46,311 nucleotides of DNA from Vasconcelosia minhoensis LEGE 07310. GTDB lineage: Bacteria > Cyanobacteriota > Cyanobacteriia > Phormidesmidales > Phormidesmidaceae. Under the pieces are notes generated by a model that worked only from the letters and a program-made list of their open reading frames with translations, ran no database searches and had not been told where the DNA came from. The stretch covers positions 1 through 46,311 of the forward strand of contig NZ_JADEXG010000044.1 of NCBI RefSeq assembly GCF_015207255.1, in the 5' to 3' direction. Each line of letters begins with the position of its first letter. Position 1 is the stretch's first letter. Shown here piece by piece: positions 1-8,096 of this stretch. The position numbers were made by a program, and so were the translations under genes.

Positions 1-14
1 TGTATAAGAGACAG
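1..14. other. Sequencing adapter remnant (Nextera mosaic end)
   Basis: The first 14 bases, TGTATAAGAGACAG, are identical to the 3' part of the Tn5/Nextera mosaic end. They are very probably untrimmed library adapter joined to the contig end, not genomic DNA. Cyanobacterial sequence starts at about base 15. Confidence 0.9.
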
Positions 15-60
15 CCCATCCACCCCCTACCCATCCACCCTCCTACTCATCCCCATTCCC
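15..60. repeat. Short tandem G/C-skewed repeat across the cas6 stop
   Basis: The stretch is built from variants of an octamer. Read on the minus strand it is GGTGGATG followed by GGTAGGGG and then GGTGGATG again. It spans the last codons and stop of cas6 and continues to the contig edge. It resembles the short tandemly repeated repetitive (STRR) sequences of cyanobacteria. The same octamer occurs inside cas6 at about 674-710. A repeat of this kind could have broken the assembly here. Confidence 0.5.
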
Positions 61-893
61 ATCGGTGTCTTCCGCCCTACTCCGGCATAGAACGCATAGT
101 TGGCTAGGGTGTTAAGCTGTTTCACCGCCTCAGTATCGACCCTCCCTAAAATTTGATAGGTCACCTTGCCGACGCAGCCCATGAACTGATTGCAGGGGCT
201 AGTCTGGGCTCCGGTGTGCTGAAACTGGCTGCGGGGGTCGGTGGCTAGCTGGGTGCGAATTTCGAAGTAGCTGGGCTGAAGAGATTCCAGGATTGCTTTG
301 GGGAAATCCTGGCCGCTGTAAGCGTTCCAGCGACGGAGCAGGCTGCCAAAGACGCGCTCTGGCGTCGGCATGGCAGAGTCGTATTTGCCCTGGCGAAACG
401 CGGTGGGGGTACAAAACTGGAGGATAAGTTTCCGTTCCTGCTCTGACGCCTGCTCACAGAGCTGACCGTAGCTGCTGAAATTAGCCCAGGGCTGGGTGCT
501 CTGGCGGGTGCCGAGGATGCTGGTGATGTGCAGATCGGCGGGTCCCAAATGCCAGGGATGTTGGGGATTAAGATTGAGCCATAGCGGGTTAAGGCGGCTA
601 AAGAGACGATCGTCGAGCAGGGAGATACGCCACCAGCAGGGGGTGTTGGGGGGGACGGATTGTAGATGGTTCCAGTGGATGGGTGGATGAGTGGATGGGT
701 GAGGGGGTGGACTCACTTGCAATGGACTCAGCGTAAATGCCTTATTCCCCTGGTTAGCGTGGAGCTGGTTGGCCAACTCGGGCTCGACAGTGCTGACGAG
801 GCTGAGGAAGAGGGCGTGGAGATGTTTGCCGGAGGTAAATCCGGGCGGGATTGGCGATTGGGGTAGGAGATTCAGGACTAGGCTGTGTGGCAT
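27..893 (-). CDS. cas6: CRISPR-associated endoribonuclease Cas6 (type I-D)
   Basis: Cas6 cuts the CRISPR precursor transcript inside each repeat to make crRNAs and usually stays bound to the 3' hairpin. The 288-residue product has the family's C-terminal glycine-rich loop (GVGRKTPMGMG, about residues 271-281). It also has an N-terminal SGKHLHALF segment (21-29) whose His24 or His26 would be the usual catalytic histidine. Residues 61-74 are a Pro/His-rich low-complexity insert encoded by an octamer repeat, and the last residues run into a second copy of that repeat. It is the last gene of the I-D operon seen here, 11 nt after csc1. The family and the context agree; the exact C-terminus may have been altered by the repeat. 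Confidence 0.88.
   Translation of the reverse strand: MPHSLVLNLLPQSPIPPGFTSGKHLHALFLSLVSTVEPELANQLHANQGNKAFTLSPLQVSPPPHPSTHPPIHWNHLQSVPPNTPCWWRISLLDDRLFSRLNPLWLNLNPQHPWHLGPADLHITSILGTRQSTQPWANFSSYGQLCEQASEQERKLILQFCTPTAFRQGKYDSAMPTPERVFGSLLRRWNAYSGQDFPKAILESLQPSYFEIRTQLATDPRSQFQHTGAQTSPCNQFMGCVGKVTYQILGRVDTEAVKQLNTLANYAFYAGVGRKTPMGMGMSRRVDG
674..710. repeat. Octamer microsatellite inside cas6
   Basis: Four to five tandem octamers are visible: AGTGGATG, GGTGGATG, AGTGGATG, GGTGAGGG, then GGTGG. Eight is not a multiple of three, so gain or loss of one unit would shift the cas6 frame. In the present state the array is in frame and encodes a Pro/His-rich loop at Cas6 residues 61-74. Confidence 0.6.
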
Positions 894-904
894 GGTTGAA
901 GCGG

Positions 905-1618
905 CTAGCTGCTAAAGCGATATTCCATTTGAGCCGGGAGTTTCAAAGGGTCTTGCAATCCTTCAAAGGAGTAGAACTCGCCAACCATGCGCACATTTCG
1001 GATGAGGCTGACGGGCGGCATATTGGTAGTGTCATAGCTCAGCACCTGATTGGTAAACATAACATCGAGCGGATTGAGCGGATAGGCGAAGGTAAATTCC
1101 CTGGCGGAATTATGCTTGGGTTTGGGGAGTTCTGTCACGCGAACTTCTGCCTTGCTCATCCACTTGCCTAGCCGAACCCAGCGAGGAAAGATTAGGGGCT
1201 GCTGGGCGATGACAAAGCACTCAAACAGGCTCTCGGGGGCAATTTCTTTGGCTCGGCCAAAGCTGGGAATGTTCTTCTGGGTTTTCTGCATCTCGACGTG
1301 ATAGCGGTTGTCTGCATATTTCCAGGTGTTAAGTACGGCGGTATGGTAGACCGCCCTGGCGGGAGTGACGTAGATTCCCTGCTGATTGAGGGGCGTCAGA
1401 TGTGCCTCATACATCGGCACCTGCTCTGGGCAGAAGTAGCGGTAGCTGTTTTCTGCCGAGACTGCCGTAGCGTACCTGTCGCTGTCTACCAGCCCCAGGG
1501 CATAGCAGAGGGCGTAGTTGTGCAATACCGGTTCGGTCTCGTAGAGCCGCCCAATTTCCCGCGTAGCGTAATAGAGGCTGTCGTGCAGTTCCAGCGTGCA
1601 GCGATAGATGTGGGACAT
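905..1618 (-). CDS. csc1: Type I-D Cascade subunit Csc1 (Cas5d)
   Basis: Csc1 is the Cas5-group subunit of the type I-D effector. It is expected to hold the 5' handle of the crRNA at the foot of the Csc2 backbone. The product is 237-238 residues. The N-terminal beta strand HIYRCTLELHDSLYYATREIG and the C-terminal MVGEFYSFEGLQDPLKLP are what I recognise as Csc1-like. A GTG at 1621 and an ATG at 1618 are adjacent; I chose the ATG. Either start places the gene directly after the csc2 stop, so the two are translationally coupled. The ribosome-binding site is weak (AGGT), consistent with coupling. Confidence 0.88.
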   Translation of the reverse strand: MSHIYRCTLELHDSLYYATREIGRLYETEPVLHNYALCYALGLVDSDRYATAVSAENSYRYFCPEQVPMYEAHLTPLNQQGIYVTPARAVYHTAVLNTWKYADNRYHVEMQKTQKNIPSFGRAKEIAPESLFECFVIAQQPLIFPRWVRLGKWMSKAEVRVTELPKPKHNSAREFTFAYPLNPLDVMFTNQVLSYDTTNMPPVSLIRNVRMVGEFYSFEGLQDPLKLPAQMEYRFSS

Positions 1619-1620
1619 CA

Positions 1621-2631
1621 CTATGACCTGGTGGTAGCAGATTTTTTCTTGCCAATGTGCTTCTCAGCGTAGGTTTTGGCGTCATCATCGGCCTGCTTCA
1701 AAACGGAGCGAATACCGGCCTCATTAGCGGTCAGCGCTTTGACTTCTGCAAGCAGCGATTGAAAATCTTCGCCAATTAAATCGGTATGCACAATAAATTC
1801 TTCACTCATGAGGGACTGAATCGTACCTCTAGCCGCCTGAGTTACGTCGTCTTCGTCTAGTGGGTCGGGGGCTTTTAGGGTACCGCTGGCGTTCATCTGA
1901 TCGTAGATTGCCTGAGTCCAGCGCAGGTTGCTAACGATTTCACCATCGGCGAATACGACTCCGATTAGCTCGTTTCGCACCCGGCCTGTGCGGGTGGTCT
2001 GCGCCCCGTAGTGGCGGGTTCTCAGAATGTTGTTGAAGACGTATAGAAAGCTGGCTTCGGTGGGGTCTTTGAGCGTCACAATACTGGGGAAGAACACCTG
2101 GGGCCGAATGTGGTCTTGCTGATTGATGCGGCTGGTGACTTCACCTGGCTTAGTATCCTTTTCACCCTTAGAGGCCATGGTACCGCTTTCGTAGGGTGCA
2201 TTCAGGGTGAAGGTTTCATGGGATTCGTCGAAGGCGGTAATTGAGAAGGCCGTATCGACGACGACTTTGGACTTTTCAGACCCGGAATCTCCGATCGCAA
2301 ATCCATAGATGATGCAGTCGGGGTTATCCATGCCAAACGCGACGTTATACTCGCATTCCTTTGGTTTGACGAAGCCGTAGGTGCGGAGCAGTTCTCGCCC
2401 GACTAGCCGCTCTGGCGTGGACTGTTTGCGCTTGAACATAGTGAGACGGCTAATGGTGGTTTTGTCGTCTACTCCGGCTCGGACTCGGGCTTTATTAAGT
2501 TCTCCATCGGTTTGAAAGAGTGGGTAAGACTCGGTGACGCGCACGGTGAGGAAGTGGGCGTATTTGCCCATGGGCTTGTAGGGGATCTCGGTATGGAAGA
2601 ATTTGGAGTCGATGGTTTTTAGCAGGGTCAT
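1621..2631 (-). CDS. csc2: Type I-D Cascade backbone subunit Csc2 (Cas7d)
   Basis: Csc2 is the Cas7-type RNA-binding subunit that polymerises along the crRNA spacer to form the effector backbone. The 336-residue protein carries family-like segments: YKPMGKYAHFLTVRVTESYP near the N-terminus, GMDNPDCIIYGFAIGDSG (about residues 99-116) and RTRHYGAQTTRTGRVRNE (about 208-225). The ATG at 2631 has GGAG eight nt upstream. The C-terminus is lysine-rich. Upstream lies a 105-nt gap carrying a palindromic repeat and then the nuclease-like gene, so csc2 is not overlapped by its upstream neighbour as the other genes are. Confidence 0.92.
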   Translation of the reverse strand: MTLLKTIDSKFFHTEIPYKPMGKYAHFLTVRVTESYPLFQTDGELNKARVRAGVDDKTTISRLTMFKRKQSTPERLVGRELLRTYGFVKPKECEYNVAFGMDNPDCIIYGFAIGDSGSEKSKVVVDTAFSITAFDESHETFTLNAPYESGTMASKGEKDTKPGEVTSRINQQDHIRPQVFFPSIVTLKDPTEASFLYVFNNILRTRHYGAQTTRTGRVRNELIGVVFADGEIVSNLRWTQAIYDQMNASGTLKAPDPLDEDDVTQAARGTIQSLMSEEFIVHTDLIGEDFQSLLAEVKALTANEAGIRSVLKQADDDAKTYAEKHIGKKKSATTRS

Positions 2632-2659
2632 GATTTTTCTCCGAAGTAAATTTTGTGTT

Positions 2660-2694
2660 GGGCGAGGAGACTACTGGGCGAGGAGACCTCGCCC
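2660..2694. repeat. REP-like palindrome between csc2 and the nuclease gene
   Basis: A perfect stem GGGCGAGG-AGA-CCTCGCCC lies at 2676-2694, preceded at 2660-2670 by a half copy (GGGCGAGGAGA). The same 8-bp stem plus AGA loop design recurs at 8874-8892 near the Y1 transposase gene. It looks like a dispersed REP-type element sitting in the only sizeable gap of this part of the operon. Confidence 0.6.
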
Positions 2695-2736
2695 GTACAT
2701 GGGGGGCTGTCTCTGAAACTGATAGGGGATATGGAT

Positions 2737-3345
2737 CTAGGCTTTTAGGGCCTGTACTAGGATTCGCATGAGGGATTCGAGATCTTCGGGGACGCGATAG
2801 CTTTCCAACCCCTGATCAATATGTTTTTGGGCTCGATCTAGTAGGGCAAATTCCCAGAGTTTTCCCGTGGTAACAGATCCTAACAAAGTGGTCTGTGCTG
2901 GTGTGCGCTCCCACTGGTCAAGGGCAATCATTTCAGCAACAAGCTGGGTCATTCCATAATCTAAATCTTGACGCTTCGCCTCAATAATCAGGAGATCGGT
3001 ATGGCTTCTAATTAAGTAGTCCAGATATCCTTGTAGCTTTTGGTTGATGTTAATGGGGTATTCAATTCGTAGTTGAGCTTTCGTGTAATGCACTAGCTCT
3101 GTGACCACTCTGGAAATCAGAATTTCTCGACGCGAGGCTTCGTTAGACAAATCAACGTAGGGAAGGACTTCTTCAATCCGCGATCGCAGTTCTTCCAACC
3201 GATCTAACTCACCGCCATACTGGCGCAACTCCAGCTTCTTCTTGCTGAGGGTATAGCCAAACTCATCCGCGAGTTCATCCGTCGGAATTTTGAGTTCAAA
3301 AATTTTGCTAAAGGTGTAAGTCCCTCCTGGCTCAAGAACTTTCAT
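2737..3345 (-). CDS. PD-(D/E)XK nuclease-like protein embedded in the type I-D operon
   Basis: This 202-residue protein is not a standard cas gene. It looks like the HsdR-N/PD-(D/E)XK fold: Glu95 in an RIEYP strand, Asp109 in GYLDY, and Glu122-Ala-Lys124 in LLIIEAK, followed by Gln134 in a helix. That is the spacing expected for an intact D...ExK metal-binding site. I recall similar stand-alone proteins in cyanobacteria. The ATG (3343-3345) overlaps the cas10d stop as ATGA. A strong GGAGG is formed by the codons for the last Glu residues of Cas10d, so translation is coupled. Placement between cas10d and csc2 suggests co-production with the effector. Its substrate and role are unknown; a purely passive hitch-hiker remains possible. 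Confidence 0.72.
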   Translation of the reverse strand: MKVLEPGGTYTFSKIFELKIPTDELADEFGYTLSKKKLELRQYGGELDRLEELRSRIEEVLPYVDLSNEASRREILISRVVTELVHYTKAQLRIEYPININQKLQGYLDYLIRSHTDLLIIEAKRQDLDYGMTQLVAEMIALDQWERTPAQTTLLGSVTTGKLWEFALLDRAQKHIDQGLESYRVPEDLESLMRILVQALKA

Positions 3346-6300
3346 TCTTCTTCCTCCGATGCGTTGTTTTTTTGAACCTTCTCAGCATTGGTTTTCTGAT
3401 TTTCTTGGTCTTGCTCCAGGCGGTAGAGAAATTCGCAGGTATCTCGAATTAGATTGAGCTGGCGACCGGCCAGGCGAGCGCGATCGCCTGCAAAGGCTTG
3501 CTCAAATACGTCAAACACGAAATAGCGAGCAAAGTCTAGAACGGCCTGGCGTTCCTGCTCGCGATCGCTAATGATCCAGCGCCCCTCAGCCGTCGAGGCG
3601 TGAACCCGATCCATTAATTTGAACACCTCAGCCGCCACGACCATGGTCAGGGCATCATCGTGGAACATGCTGGATTCAGCTTTGAGAATGGTATCAGCGG
3701 CAACGTCAACGGGCTTCAGAACCGCGTTGGCTTTCGGGTTATAGCGTTTGCTGGCGCGGTAGAACTGCCGATAGAGGTCGGTCAGTTTTTTGGGATGGTT
3801 AAGAGATGAATTAGCGGTCAAGCTCCAGTCCTCCTGGTCAAAATTATAGGTAGCATAGGGGTCAAAGCAGGGATAAAAGTGGTGGGCATAGAGCCTGATC
3901 TTCTGCGGACTGGGGGAATCCGCCTGCTGCCCCCGGCTCCATCTGGCGAGATAGGAGAAGACATGCAGCGGGCTCGTTTCCATATCTTTTGCCAGCTCGG
4001 TGAAACGTCCCCAGTTGGCGTCATAGCCGCCTTTGCCCTGCCTGGCATTGACATCCATATGAATGGCGAAGGCGGCGGTTAGCGTATTCAGCGGGGCAGA
4101 GCGCCGGAGGCCGCTGTCATCTGTCCATCCTTCCAGAATGGCATCGAGCCGAAACCGATCCTGCCCAACCAGGGTACGGAAGGCATGGGGCGCACTGTCG
4201 AGGAAGACGCTTTCCTCAAATTCAGCCCCGTCGGTAAAGGGCGGAATCGGAGACTCCGACACCACCGTTTTGACATCCAGAATCATCGGGAAGGCAAACG
4301 CTAGCCAGCTCGGCATCACCCAGGATTCCGTATCGGTGCTATCGCGACCCGGCGGCAGGGCCATGAAGTAGAAAGTCAGGGGCTTGTCTTCGGGATAGGA
4401 TAGCTTGAAGGTGCGATCGCGCTTAAAATTAGGGTCGTCATCGGGCAGCTGCTTACGCTGGGCCAGATTTTCAGCCATCAAAAAGGCATCGACGGTTTGG
4501 TAGCGATCGCGGCTGAAGTCAGCCTTGAGCTGCTTGCTGATAAAATGGTTGCGAATGTGGGTATCAAAGCGGGTCTGGGCGATACTGCTATAGGCTTTGT
4601 GCAAAAAGGAGTTGGTTTCTGGCGTGAAATAGTAGGTGGGATAGAAATAGAGATACCGATATTTGCCATCCTCAAACCGCTTGCCCACCGCCTGAGTCTG
4701 ATTCATCAGAATCTGCCGCAGCATCATCTCAATCCCGGCAATGCTGGAAATGTTGCGCTTGGCATTGGAGCCACCCAGATGCTGCTTGTTGGTATAAACC
4801 TGGGGCGTAAACAGGACTGCCGACTCCATCTGTTCGCTGACGGAATAGGGCGAATGGGAGATTGAGCAGATTAGCTGCCGTCCCCGACCGGGTTTCTTGG
4901 CGGCGCTGTAGTAGGCGAGCTCTTTTAAGAACACATCCGTCAGCCCTGAAGCAGCTGGCCTTTGACCGGGCAGCATCACAACGCTATTGACCCATTCTCT
5001 CACGTCTCCCCAGCCGTCAGCGACCGGGTATTGAGCCACAACAGGCTGAATCAGTTGAACAATATGGGCAATCGCGCGGCTACAGGTGGCGTGCAGGTCT
5101 TCGATCCCAGGATTGTGCTCTAAAAATTTTGCCGCTAGAAAGTACCACTCGTAGGGTACACCGCCTGTATTACCCTTGAGTTTCAGTTCTTTCAGCCTTT
5201 CGTTAATTCGCTGAATCTCTCGAACCTGGGGTAAATATTCAGAGAGCTGCCATAGCTCAGCAACCCTATGAATCAGGTTGTCAGGTAAAACCTCGGACCT
5301 AATTTCGGGAAATTCCGGCAGATCTTTATTCTTCTTGCGTGCTTTAGTCCGCTCCTTGATCGTCGTCTCCAGCTGTTTGACCCGCTCACCCCAAATCTTT
5401 CGGCTGATCAGGTCGCCGAATTCCGCTAGCTGGTCAATCCGGATATCGTCGCTGAAGGAGAAATTGTAGCCAGCCGACAGGATGCCCCGCTGCTGAAAGG
5501 CAAGCAGGTTTTCGCTGCGCTTAGCCGCAACGGACCCTTTATTGGGGTTCAGGATACGGAGTGTCGCGTCTAGGGCCACCCGCATCAGCCCCGGCTCGTC
5601 GAAGAATAAACTATAGTAGTCAGCGTATTTCATCCCTTTGCCGTCGCGCCCGAATCCGGTTTGGCGCAGGCGCAGCTGTCCGGCACAGAGCTCCTTTATA
5701 CTGCTGACAACGCGCTCGGGCAAGGTATCAGAGTCGATGCCAGGGGCGTCTCGCTGGGCTAGGTAAATTACCCCGGTCGGCAGATAGAGCAAAGGGGTGT
5801 AATGCTCCTGGTCTGTCTCATTCAAGCTGGTGTATGCATCCATCAGGGCGTTATTGACCACGTTGGTCAGCACGCCTCGGTTTTCAGAGATGGCGTGGTA
5901 GGTCAGCCGCAGCTGTCCACCGCTGAGGCCGTGGATTATCTCTCTAAGCCCGGAATTTTCGGCATCCTGGGGATGTTTGACAATAGAGGCAAGGCGGTCA
6001 GCCAGACAGGTAAGGTCGGATAGGCAGCGGAGGGTGCGATCGCGCAATACCGGCTGTAGCCCATCGTCAGACAAATTCAGGTTAGTGTCATTTCGTCGCT
6101 GAGCGTTATAGGCCAGAAATAGCAGGTCATCGAGATATTGCTCCCAATCATCCGGATCGCCTGGACAGAGAAAGTCATTTAATCCAAATGTCTTTACCAG
6201 CCCGGCAATCAGGACTCGATGCTCGGGAATAGAGCCCTTACGGATATCCTGCTCCGGGTCTCGCCGAATCACCCTGAAGGCTTCCGGCAGATCAGGAATC

Positions 6301-6845
6301 AGGTCATAGTCAAATTTCTCGAAGTCGTGCAGAATAAAGCCAGCCACTAGCAGCCGCCGTTCCCGCTCTTTGACCAGGCGCTTGACAGTGGTATCGAGCC
6401 GTTCTAACCTTTGCTCAATTAAGTTGGCTGGAAACAATCCATTCAGCAGGTGAGTATTGAGCGACTGGTCAGCCGCATTATCCCGGCGAATGGGTTCCTT
6501 ACCCGCAGCAATACGTCTGGGGCTAACCACGCGATCCAGGTATTCTGCGAAAAACTTTCCGCCTTTGGCTGTGACGCCGACGGTGAACTTCAGCAGCTTG
6601 GGCAAAACCATCTCTGCGAAGTCATGCATTACCGCATCATCAGGGTTTTGCGCCTGGATCGCTTCCCGTAACAGCTTCAGGGTCAGCAGTTCCCTCGCGG
6701 CAGGTTCTACTGTGCGATCGCTTTCCTCATCAAGTCCATAATCTGCTTCTAGCCAGGAGTCGTCTAGCGCCTCAAACGCTTGTTCCTCATTTTGGCCGTC
6801 TAGCAGCGATGGGTCAGCGACGCCAGACTTTAAACCGTGTTCCAT
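3342..6845 (-). CDS. cas10d: Type I-D Cas10d (Csc3) with HD nuclease domain
   Basis: Cas10d is the large subunit of the I-D effector. In this subtype it carries the HD nuclease that other type I systems have on Cas3. Here an HD pair is seen in ILHDFEKFDY (His173-Asp174 of the 1167-residue product), with a candidate first histidine at residue 132. I found no GGDD cyclase motif, as usual for Cas10d. A conserved-looking core is FTPQVYTNKQHLGG and IEMMLRQILMN. The open frame extends 55 codons upstream, but the ATG at 6845 has AGGGAG in good position and avoids overlap with the Uma2 gene, so I chose it. The stop overlaps the next gene by four nt. There is a 47-nt gap to Uma2 upstream. Confidence 0.9.
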   Translation of the reverse strand: MEHGLKSGVADPSLLDGQNEEQAFEALDDSWLEADYGLDEESDRTVEPAARELLTLKLLREAIQAQNPDDAVMHDFAEMVLPKLLKFTVGVTAKGGKFFAEYLDRVVSPRRIAAGKEPIRRDNAADQSLNTHLLNGLFPANLIEQRLERLDTTVKRLVKERERRLLVAGFILHDFEKFDYDLIPDLPEAFRVIRRDPEQDIRKGSIPEHRVLIAGLVKTFGLNDFLCPGDPDDWEQYLDDLLFLAYNAQRRNDTNLNLSDDGLQPVLRDRTLRCLSDLTCLADRLASIVKHPQDAENSGLREIIHGLSGGQLRLTYHAISENRGVLTNVVNNALMDAYTSLNETDQEHYTPLLYLPTGVIYLAQRDAPGIDSDTLPERVVSSIKELCAGQLRLRQTGFGRDGKGMKYADYYSLFFDEPGLMRVALDATLRILNPNKGSVAAKRSENLLAFQQRGILSAGYNFSFSDDIRIDQLAEFGDLISRKIWGERVKQLETTIKERTKARKKNKDLPEFPEIRSEVLPDNLIHRVAELWQLSEYLPQVREIQRINERLKELKLKGNTGGVPYEWYFLAAKFLEHNPGIEDLHATCSRAIAHIVQLIQPVVAQYPVADGWGDVREWVNSVVMLPGQRPAASGLTDVFLKELAYYSAAKKPGRGRQLICSISHSPYSVSEQMESAVLFTPQVYTNKQHLGGSNAKRNISSIAGIEMMLRQILMNQTQAVGKRFEDGKYRYLYFYPTYYFTPETNSFLHKAYSSIAQTRFDTHIRNHFISKQLKADFSRDRYQTVDAFLMAENLAQRKQLPDDDPNFKRDRTFKLSYPEDKPLTFYFMALPPGRDSTDTESWVMPSWLAFAFPMILDVKTVVSESPIPPFTDGAEFEESVFLDSAPHAFRTLVGQDRFRLDAILEGWTDDSGLRRSAPLNTLTAAFAIHMDVNARQGKGGYDANWGRFTELAKDMETSPLHVFSYLARWSRGQQADSPSPQKIRLYAHHFYPCFDPYATYNFDQEDWSLTANSSLNHPKKLTDLYRQFYRASKRYNPKANAVLKPVDVAADTILKAESSMFHDDALTMVVAAEVFKLMDRVHASTAEGRWIISDREQERQAVLDFARYFVFDVFEQAFAGDRARLAGRQLNLIRDTCEFLYRLEQDQENQKTNAEKVQKNNASEEEE

Positions 6846-6892
6846 AGCGGGTCTCCCTGAAAGTGAGTCTTTTGCATGAATGTGAAAAGGGT

Positions 6893-7453
6893 CTAGCCCA
6901 AAATCCGATCGGCTAAAAACTGAACTTCGGCAAAGGCTTGAAATGCAAGCGACTGACCTCGCCGGAAAGTTTGTACCCGCTGATAGCCAGTAGACTGGGG
7001 CTGCCGGCATACTTCGATCAGCTGAGCATTGAGATCAATGATCCATACTTCAGCGATATTGTCCTGGGCATAGAGCGGTACTTTCACAGAACGGTCAAAT
7101 TCAACAGTCGTATCAGAAACCTCAACAAGGGCAAAAATATCTTTGGGTTGGGGGTGACCATTCGCATAGAAATCTGATCGCCGTTGAAGAATCGCTAGAT
7201 CAGGCTGGGGTTCGGAGCTATCGTTCAGGCGAATGGAGCTTTGAACCCGAATGATTGCTTTTGCAGCTAGCCCCATCACGAACAGCTCATTTAAGCGATC
7301 CACGCAAGCCGCGTGCTGTCTGCCAATGGGTGACATTTCGATAATCTCTCCCTGAAGTAGCTCAACGCGATCGCGCTCGGTCAAAATGCCAGACTCGATC
7401 ATCCGGTGATACTGCTCCACCGTAAATTTCTTCCGCAAAATTTGAACGGTCAT
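6893..7453 (-). CDS. Uma2 family (DUF820) restriction-endonuclease-like protein
   Basis: Uma2 proteins have the PD-(D/E)XK fold and are heavily amplified in cyanobacteria; their function is not established. The 186-residue product shows the family order: VEQYHRMIESGILTE, LLQGEIIEMSPIG, PQPDLAILQRRSDFY and ALVEVSDTTVEFDR, then EVWIIDLNAQLIEVCR. Asp and Glu of the PDLAIL and VEVSD segments would be the metal ligands. The gene starts six nt after the DUF5615 stop and ends 47 nt before cas10d, in the same direction. It therefore probably shares the operon transcript. It appears full length. Confidence 0.85.
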   Translation of the reverse strand: MTVQILRKKFTVEQYHRMIESGILTERDRVELLQGEIIEMSPIGRQHAACVDRLNELFVMGLAAKAIIRVQSSIRLNDSSEPQPDLAILQRRSDFYANGHPQPKDIFALVEVSDTTVEFDRSVKVPLYAQDNIAEVWIIDLNAQLIEVCRQPQSTGYQRVQTFRRGQSLAFQAFAEVQFLADRILG

Positions 7454-7459
7454 AATGTT

Positions 7460-7816
7460 CTAACCCTCATCAAAGGGGCGAATTCTGACTCGATTGAGTC
7501 CGGCGGTGATGATGGCACCCAAAACCAGTTCACCTCTATAGATTTCAAGTACTCGAAGACAGACAGCTGCCTGCTGTCTCCCACTGAGATTAACTAATCG
7601 GATGATGCCACGGTGAGGAATTCTTCTGACAATAGCCAATTCGCCAAAATCTTTATCGAGCGTAATAAGGACACGCCCGTCGCGATAGGCAATTGATAGA
7701 ATCTCCTCATCGCCAGGATCTCTCTCCCATTCACCAGACCAAATTACATCATAGCCAGCAGCCTCCAATTCAGATCTCACACCACCCCAAACACAGGTAT
7801 CCAACAGGATTTTCAC
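7460..7816 (-). CDS. DUF5615 PIN-like toxin candidate
   Basis: The 118-residue protein begins MKILLDTCVWGG and has LITLDKDFGELA (about residues 50-61) and GIIRLVN, the layout of DUF5615 PIN/Mut7-C-like RNase domains with acidic residues Asp6 and Asp54 and a DxDF motif. Such proteins pair with DUF433 proteins as a VapBC-like toxin-antitoxin system. The start is GTG (7816) overlapping the DUF433 stop as GTGA, which supports co-translation. Catalytic acidic residues appear present, so the toxin is probably active. It lies between cas3' and cas10d in operon direction. Confidence 0.82.
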   Translation of the reverse strand: MKILLDTCVWGGVRSELEAAGYDVIWSGEWERDPGDEEILSIAYRDGRVLITLDKDFGELAIVRRIPHRGIIRLVNLSGRQQAAVCLRVLEIYRGELVLGAIITAGLNRVRIRPFDEG

Positions 7817-8064
7817 TGTTGATTCTCTACCAGCAACGGTTCTACTCGCTCATGAGCGACTAGCCGATAAGCATAAGCAAGGCAAGCCAAGACGTCTTCC
7901 CGTTCTAGCCAAGGGTAGCCCTCTAAAAGAGTTTCGATAGTGTCCCCTGCTGTCAACATGCCCAAAACATGCTCAACTGCAAGGCGACGTCCCCGAATAA
8001 TGGGCTTGCCATTGAAGATCTGAGGGTCAGTAGTGATGCGCTTCAGTAACTCTTGGTCATTCAT
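7813..8064 (-). CDS. DUF433 antitoxin
   Basis: The product (83 residues from the chosen start) reads MNDQELLKRITTDPQIFNGK, followed by PIIRGRRLAVEHVLGML and a helical segment ending in the VEPLLVENQQ tail. This is the DUF433 helix-turn-helix fold that acts as the partner of DUF5615 proteins. I chose the ATG at 8064 because it has GGAG nine nt upstream and matches the family N-terminus. A longer form could start at 8100, overlapping the transposase stop as ATGA. The four-nt overlap with the DUF5615 gene marks the pair as one module. Confidence 0.83.
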   Translation of the reverse strand: MNDQELLKRITTDPQIFNGKPIIRGRRLAVEHVLGMLTAGDTIETLLEGYPWLEREDVLACLAYAYRLVAHERVEPLLVENQQ

Positions 8065-8096
8065 AACTCTTTGCTCCGAAATTTGTAGCTTTAAGA

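Noticed and set aside
3342-6845. Cyclic oligoadenylate synthesis by Cas10d
   Set aside because: No GGDD motif was found in the protein and no CARF-domain effector is encoded in the window.
6846-7010. Longer Cas10d N-terminus starting at 7010
   Set aside because: It would overlap the Uma2 gene by about 118 bases; the ATG at 6845 has a good AGGGAG, and the extension does not look like Cas10d.
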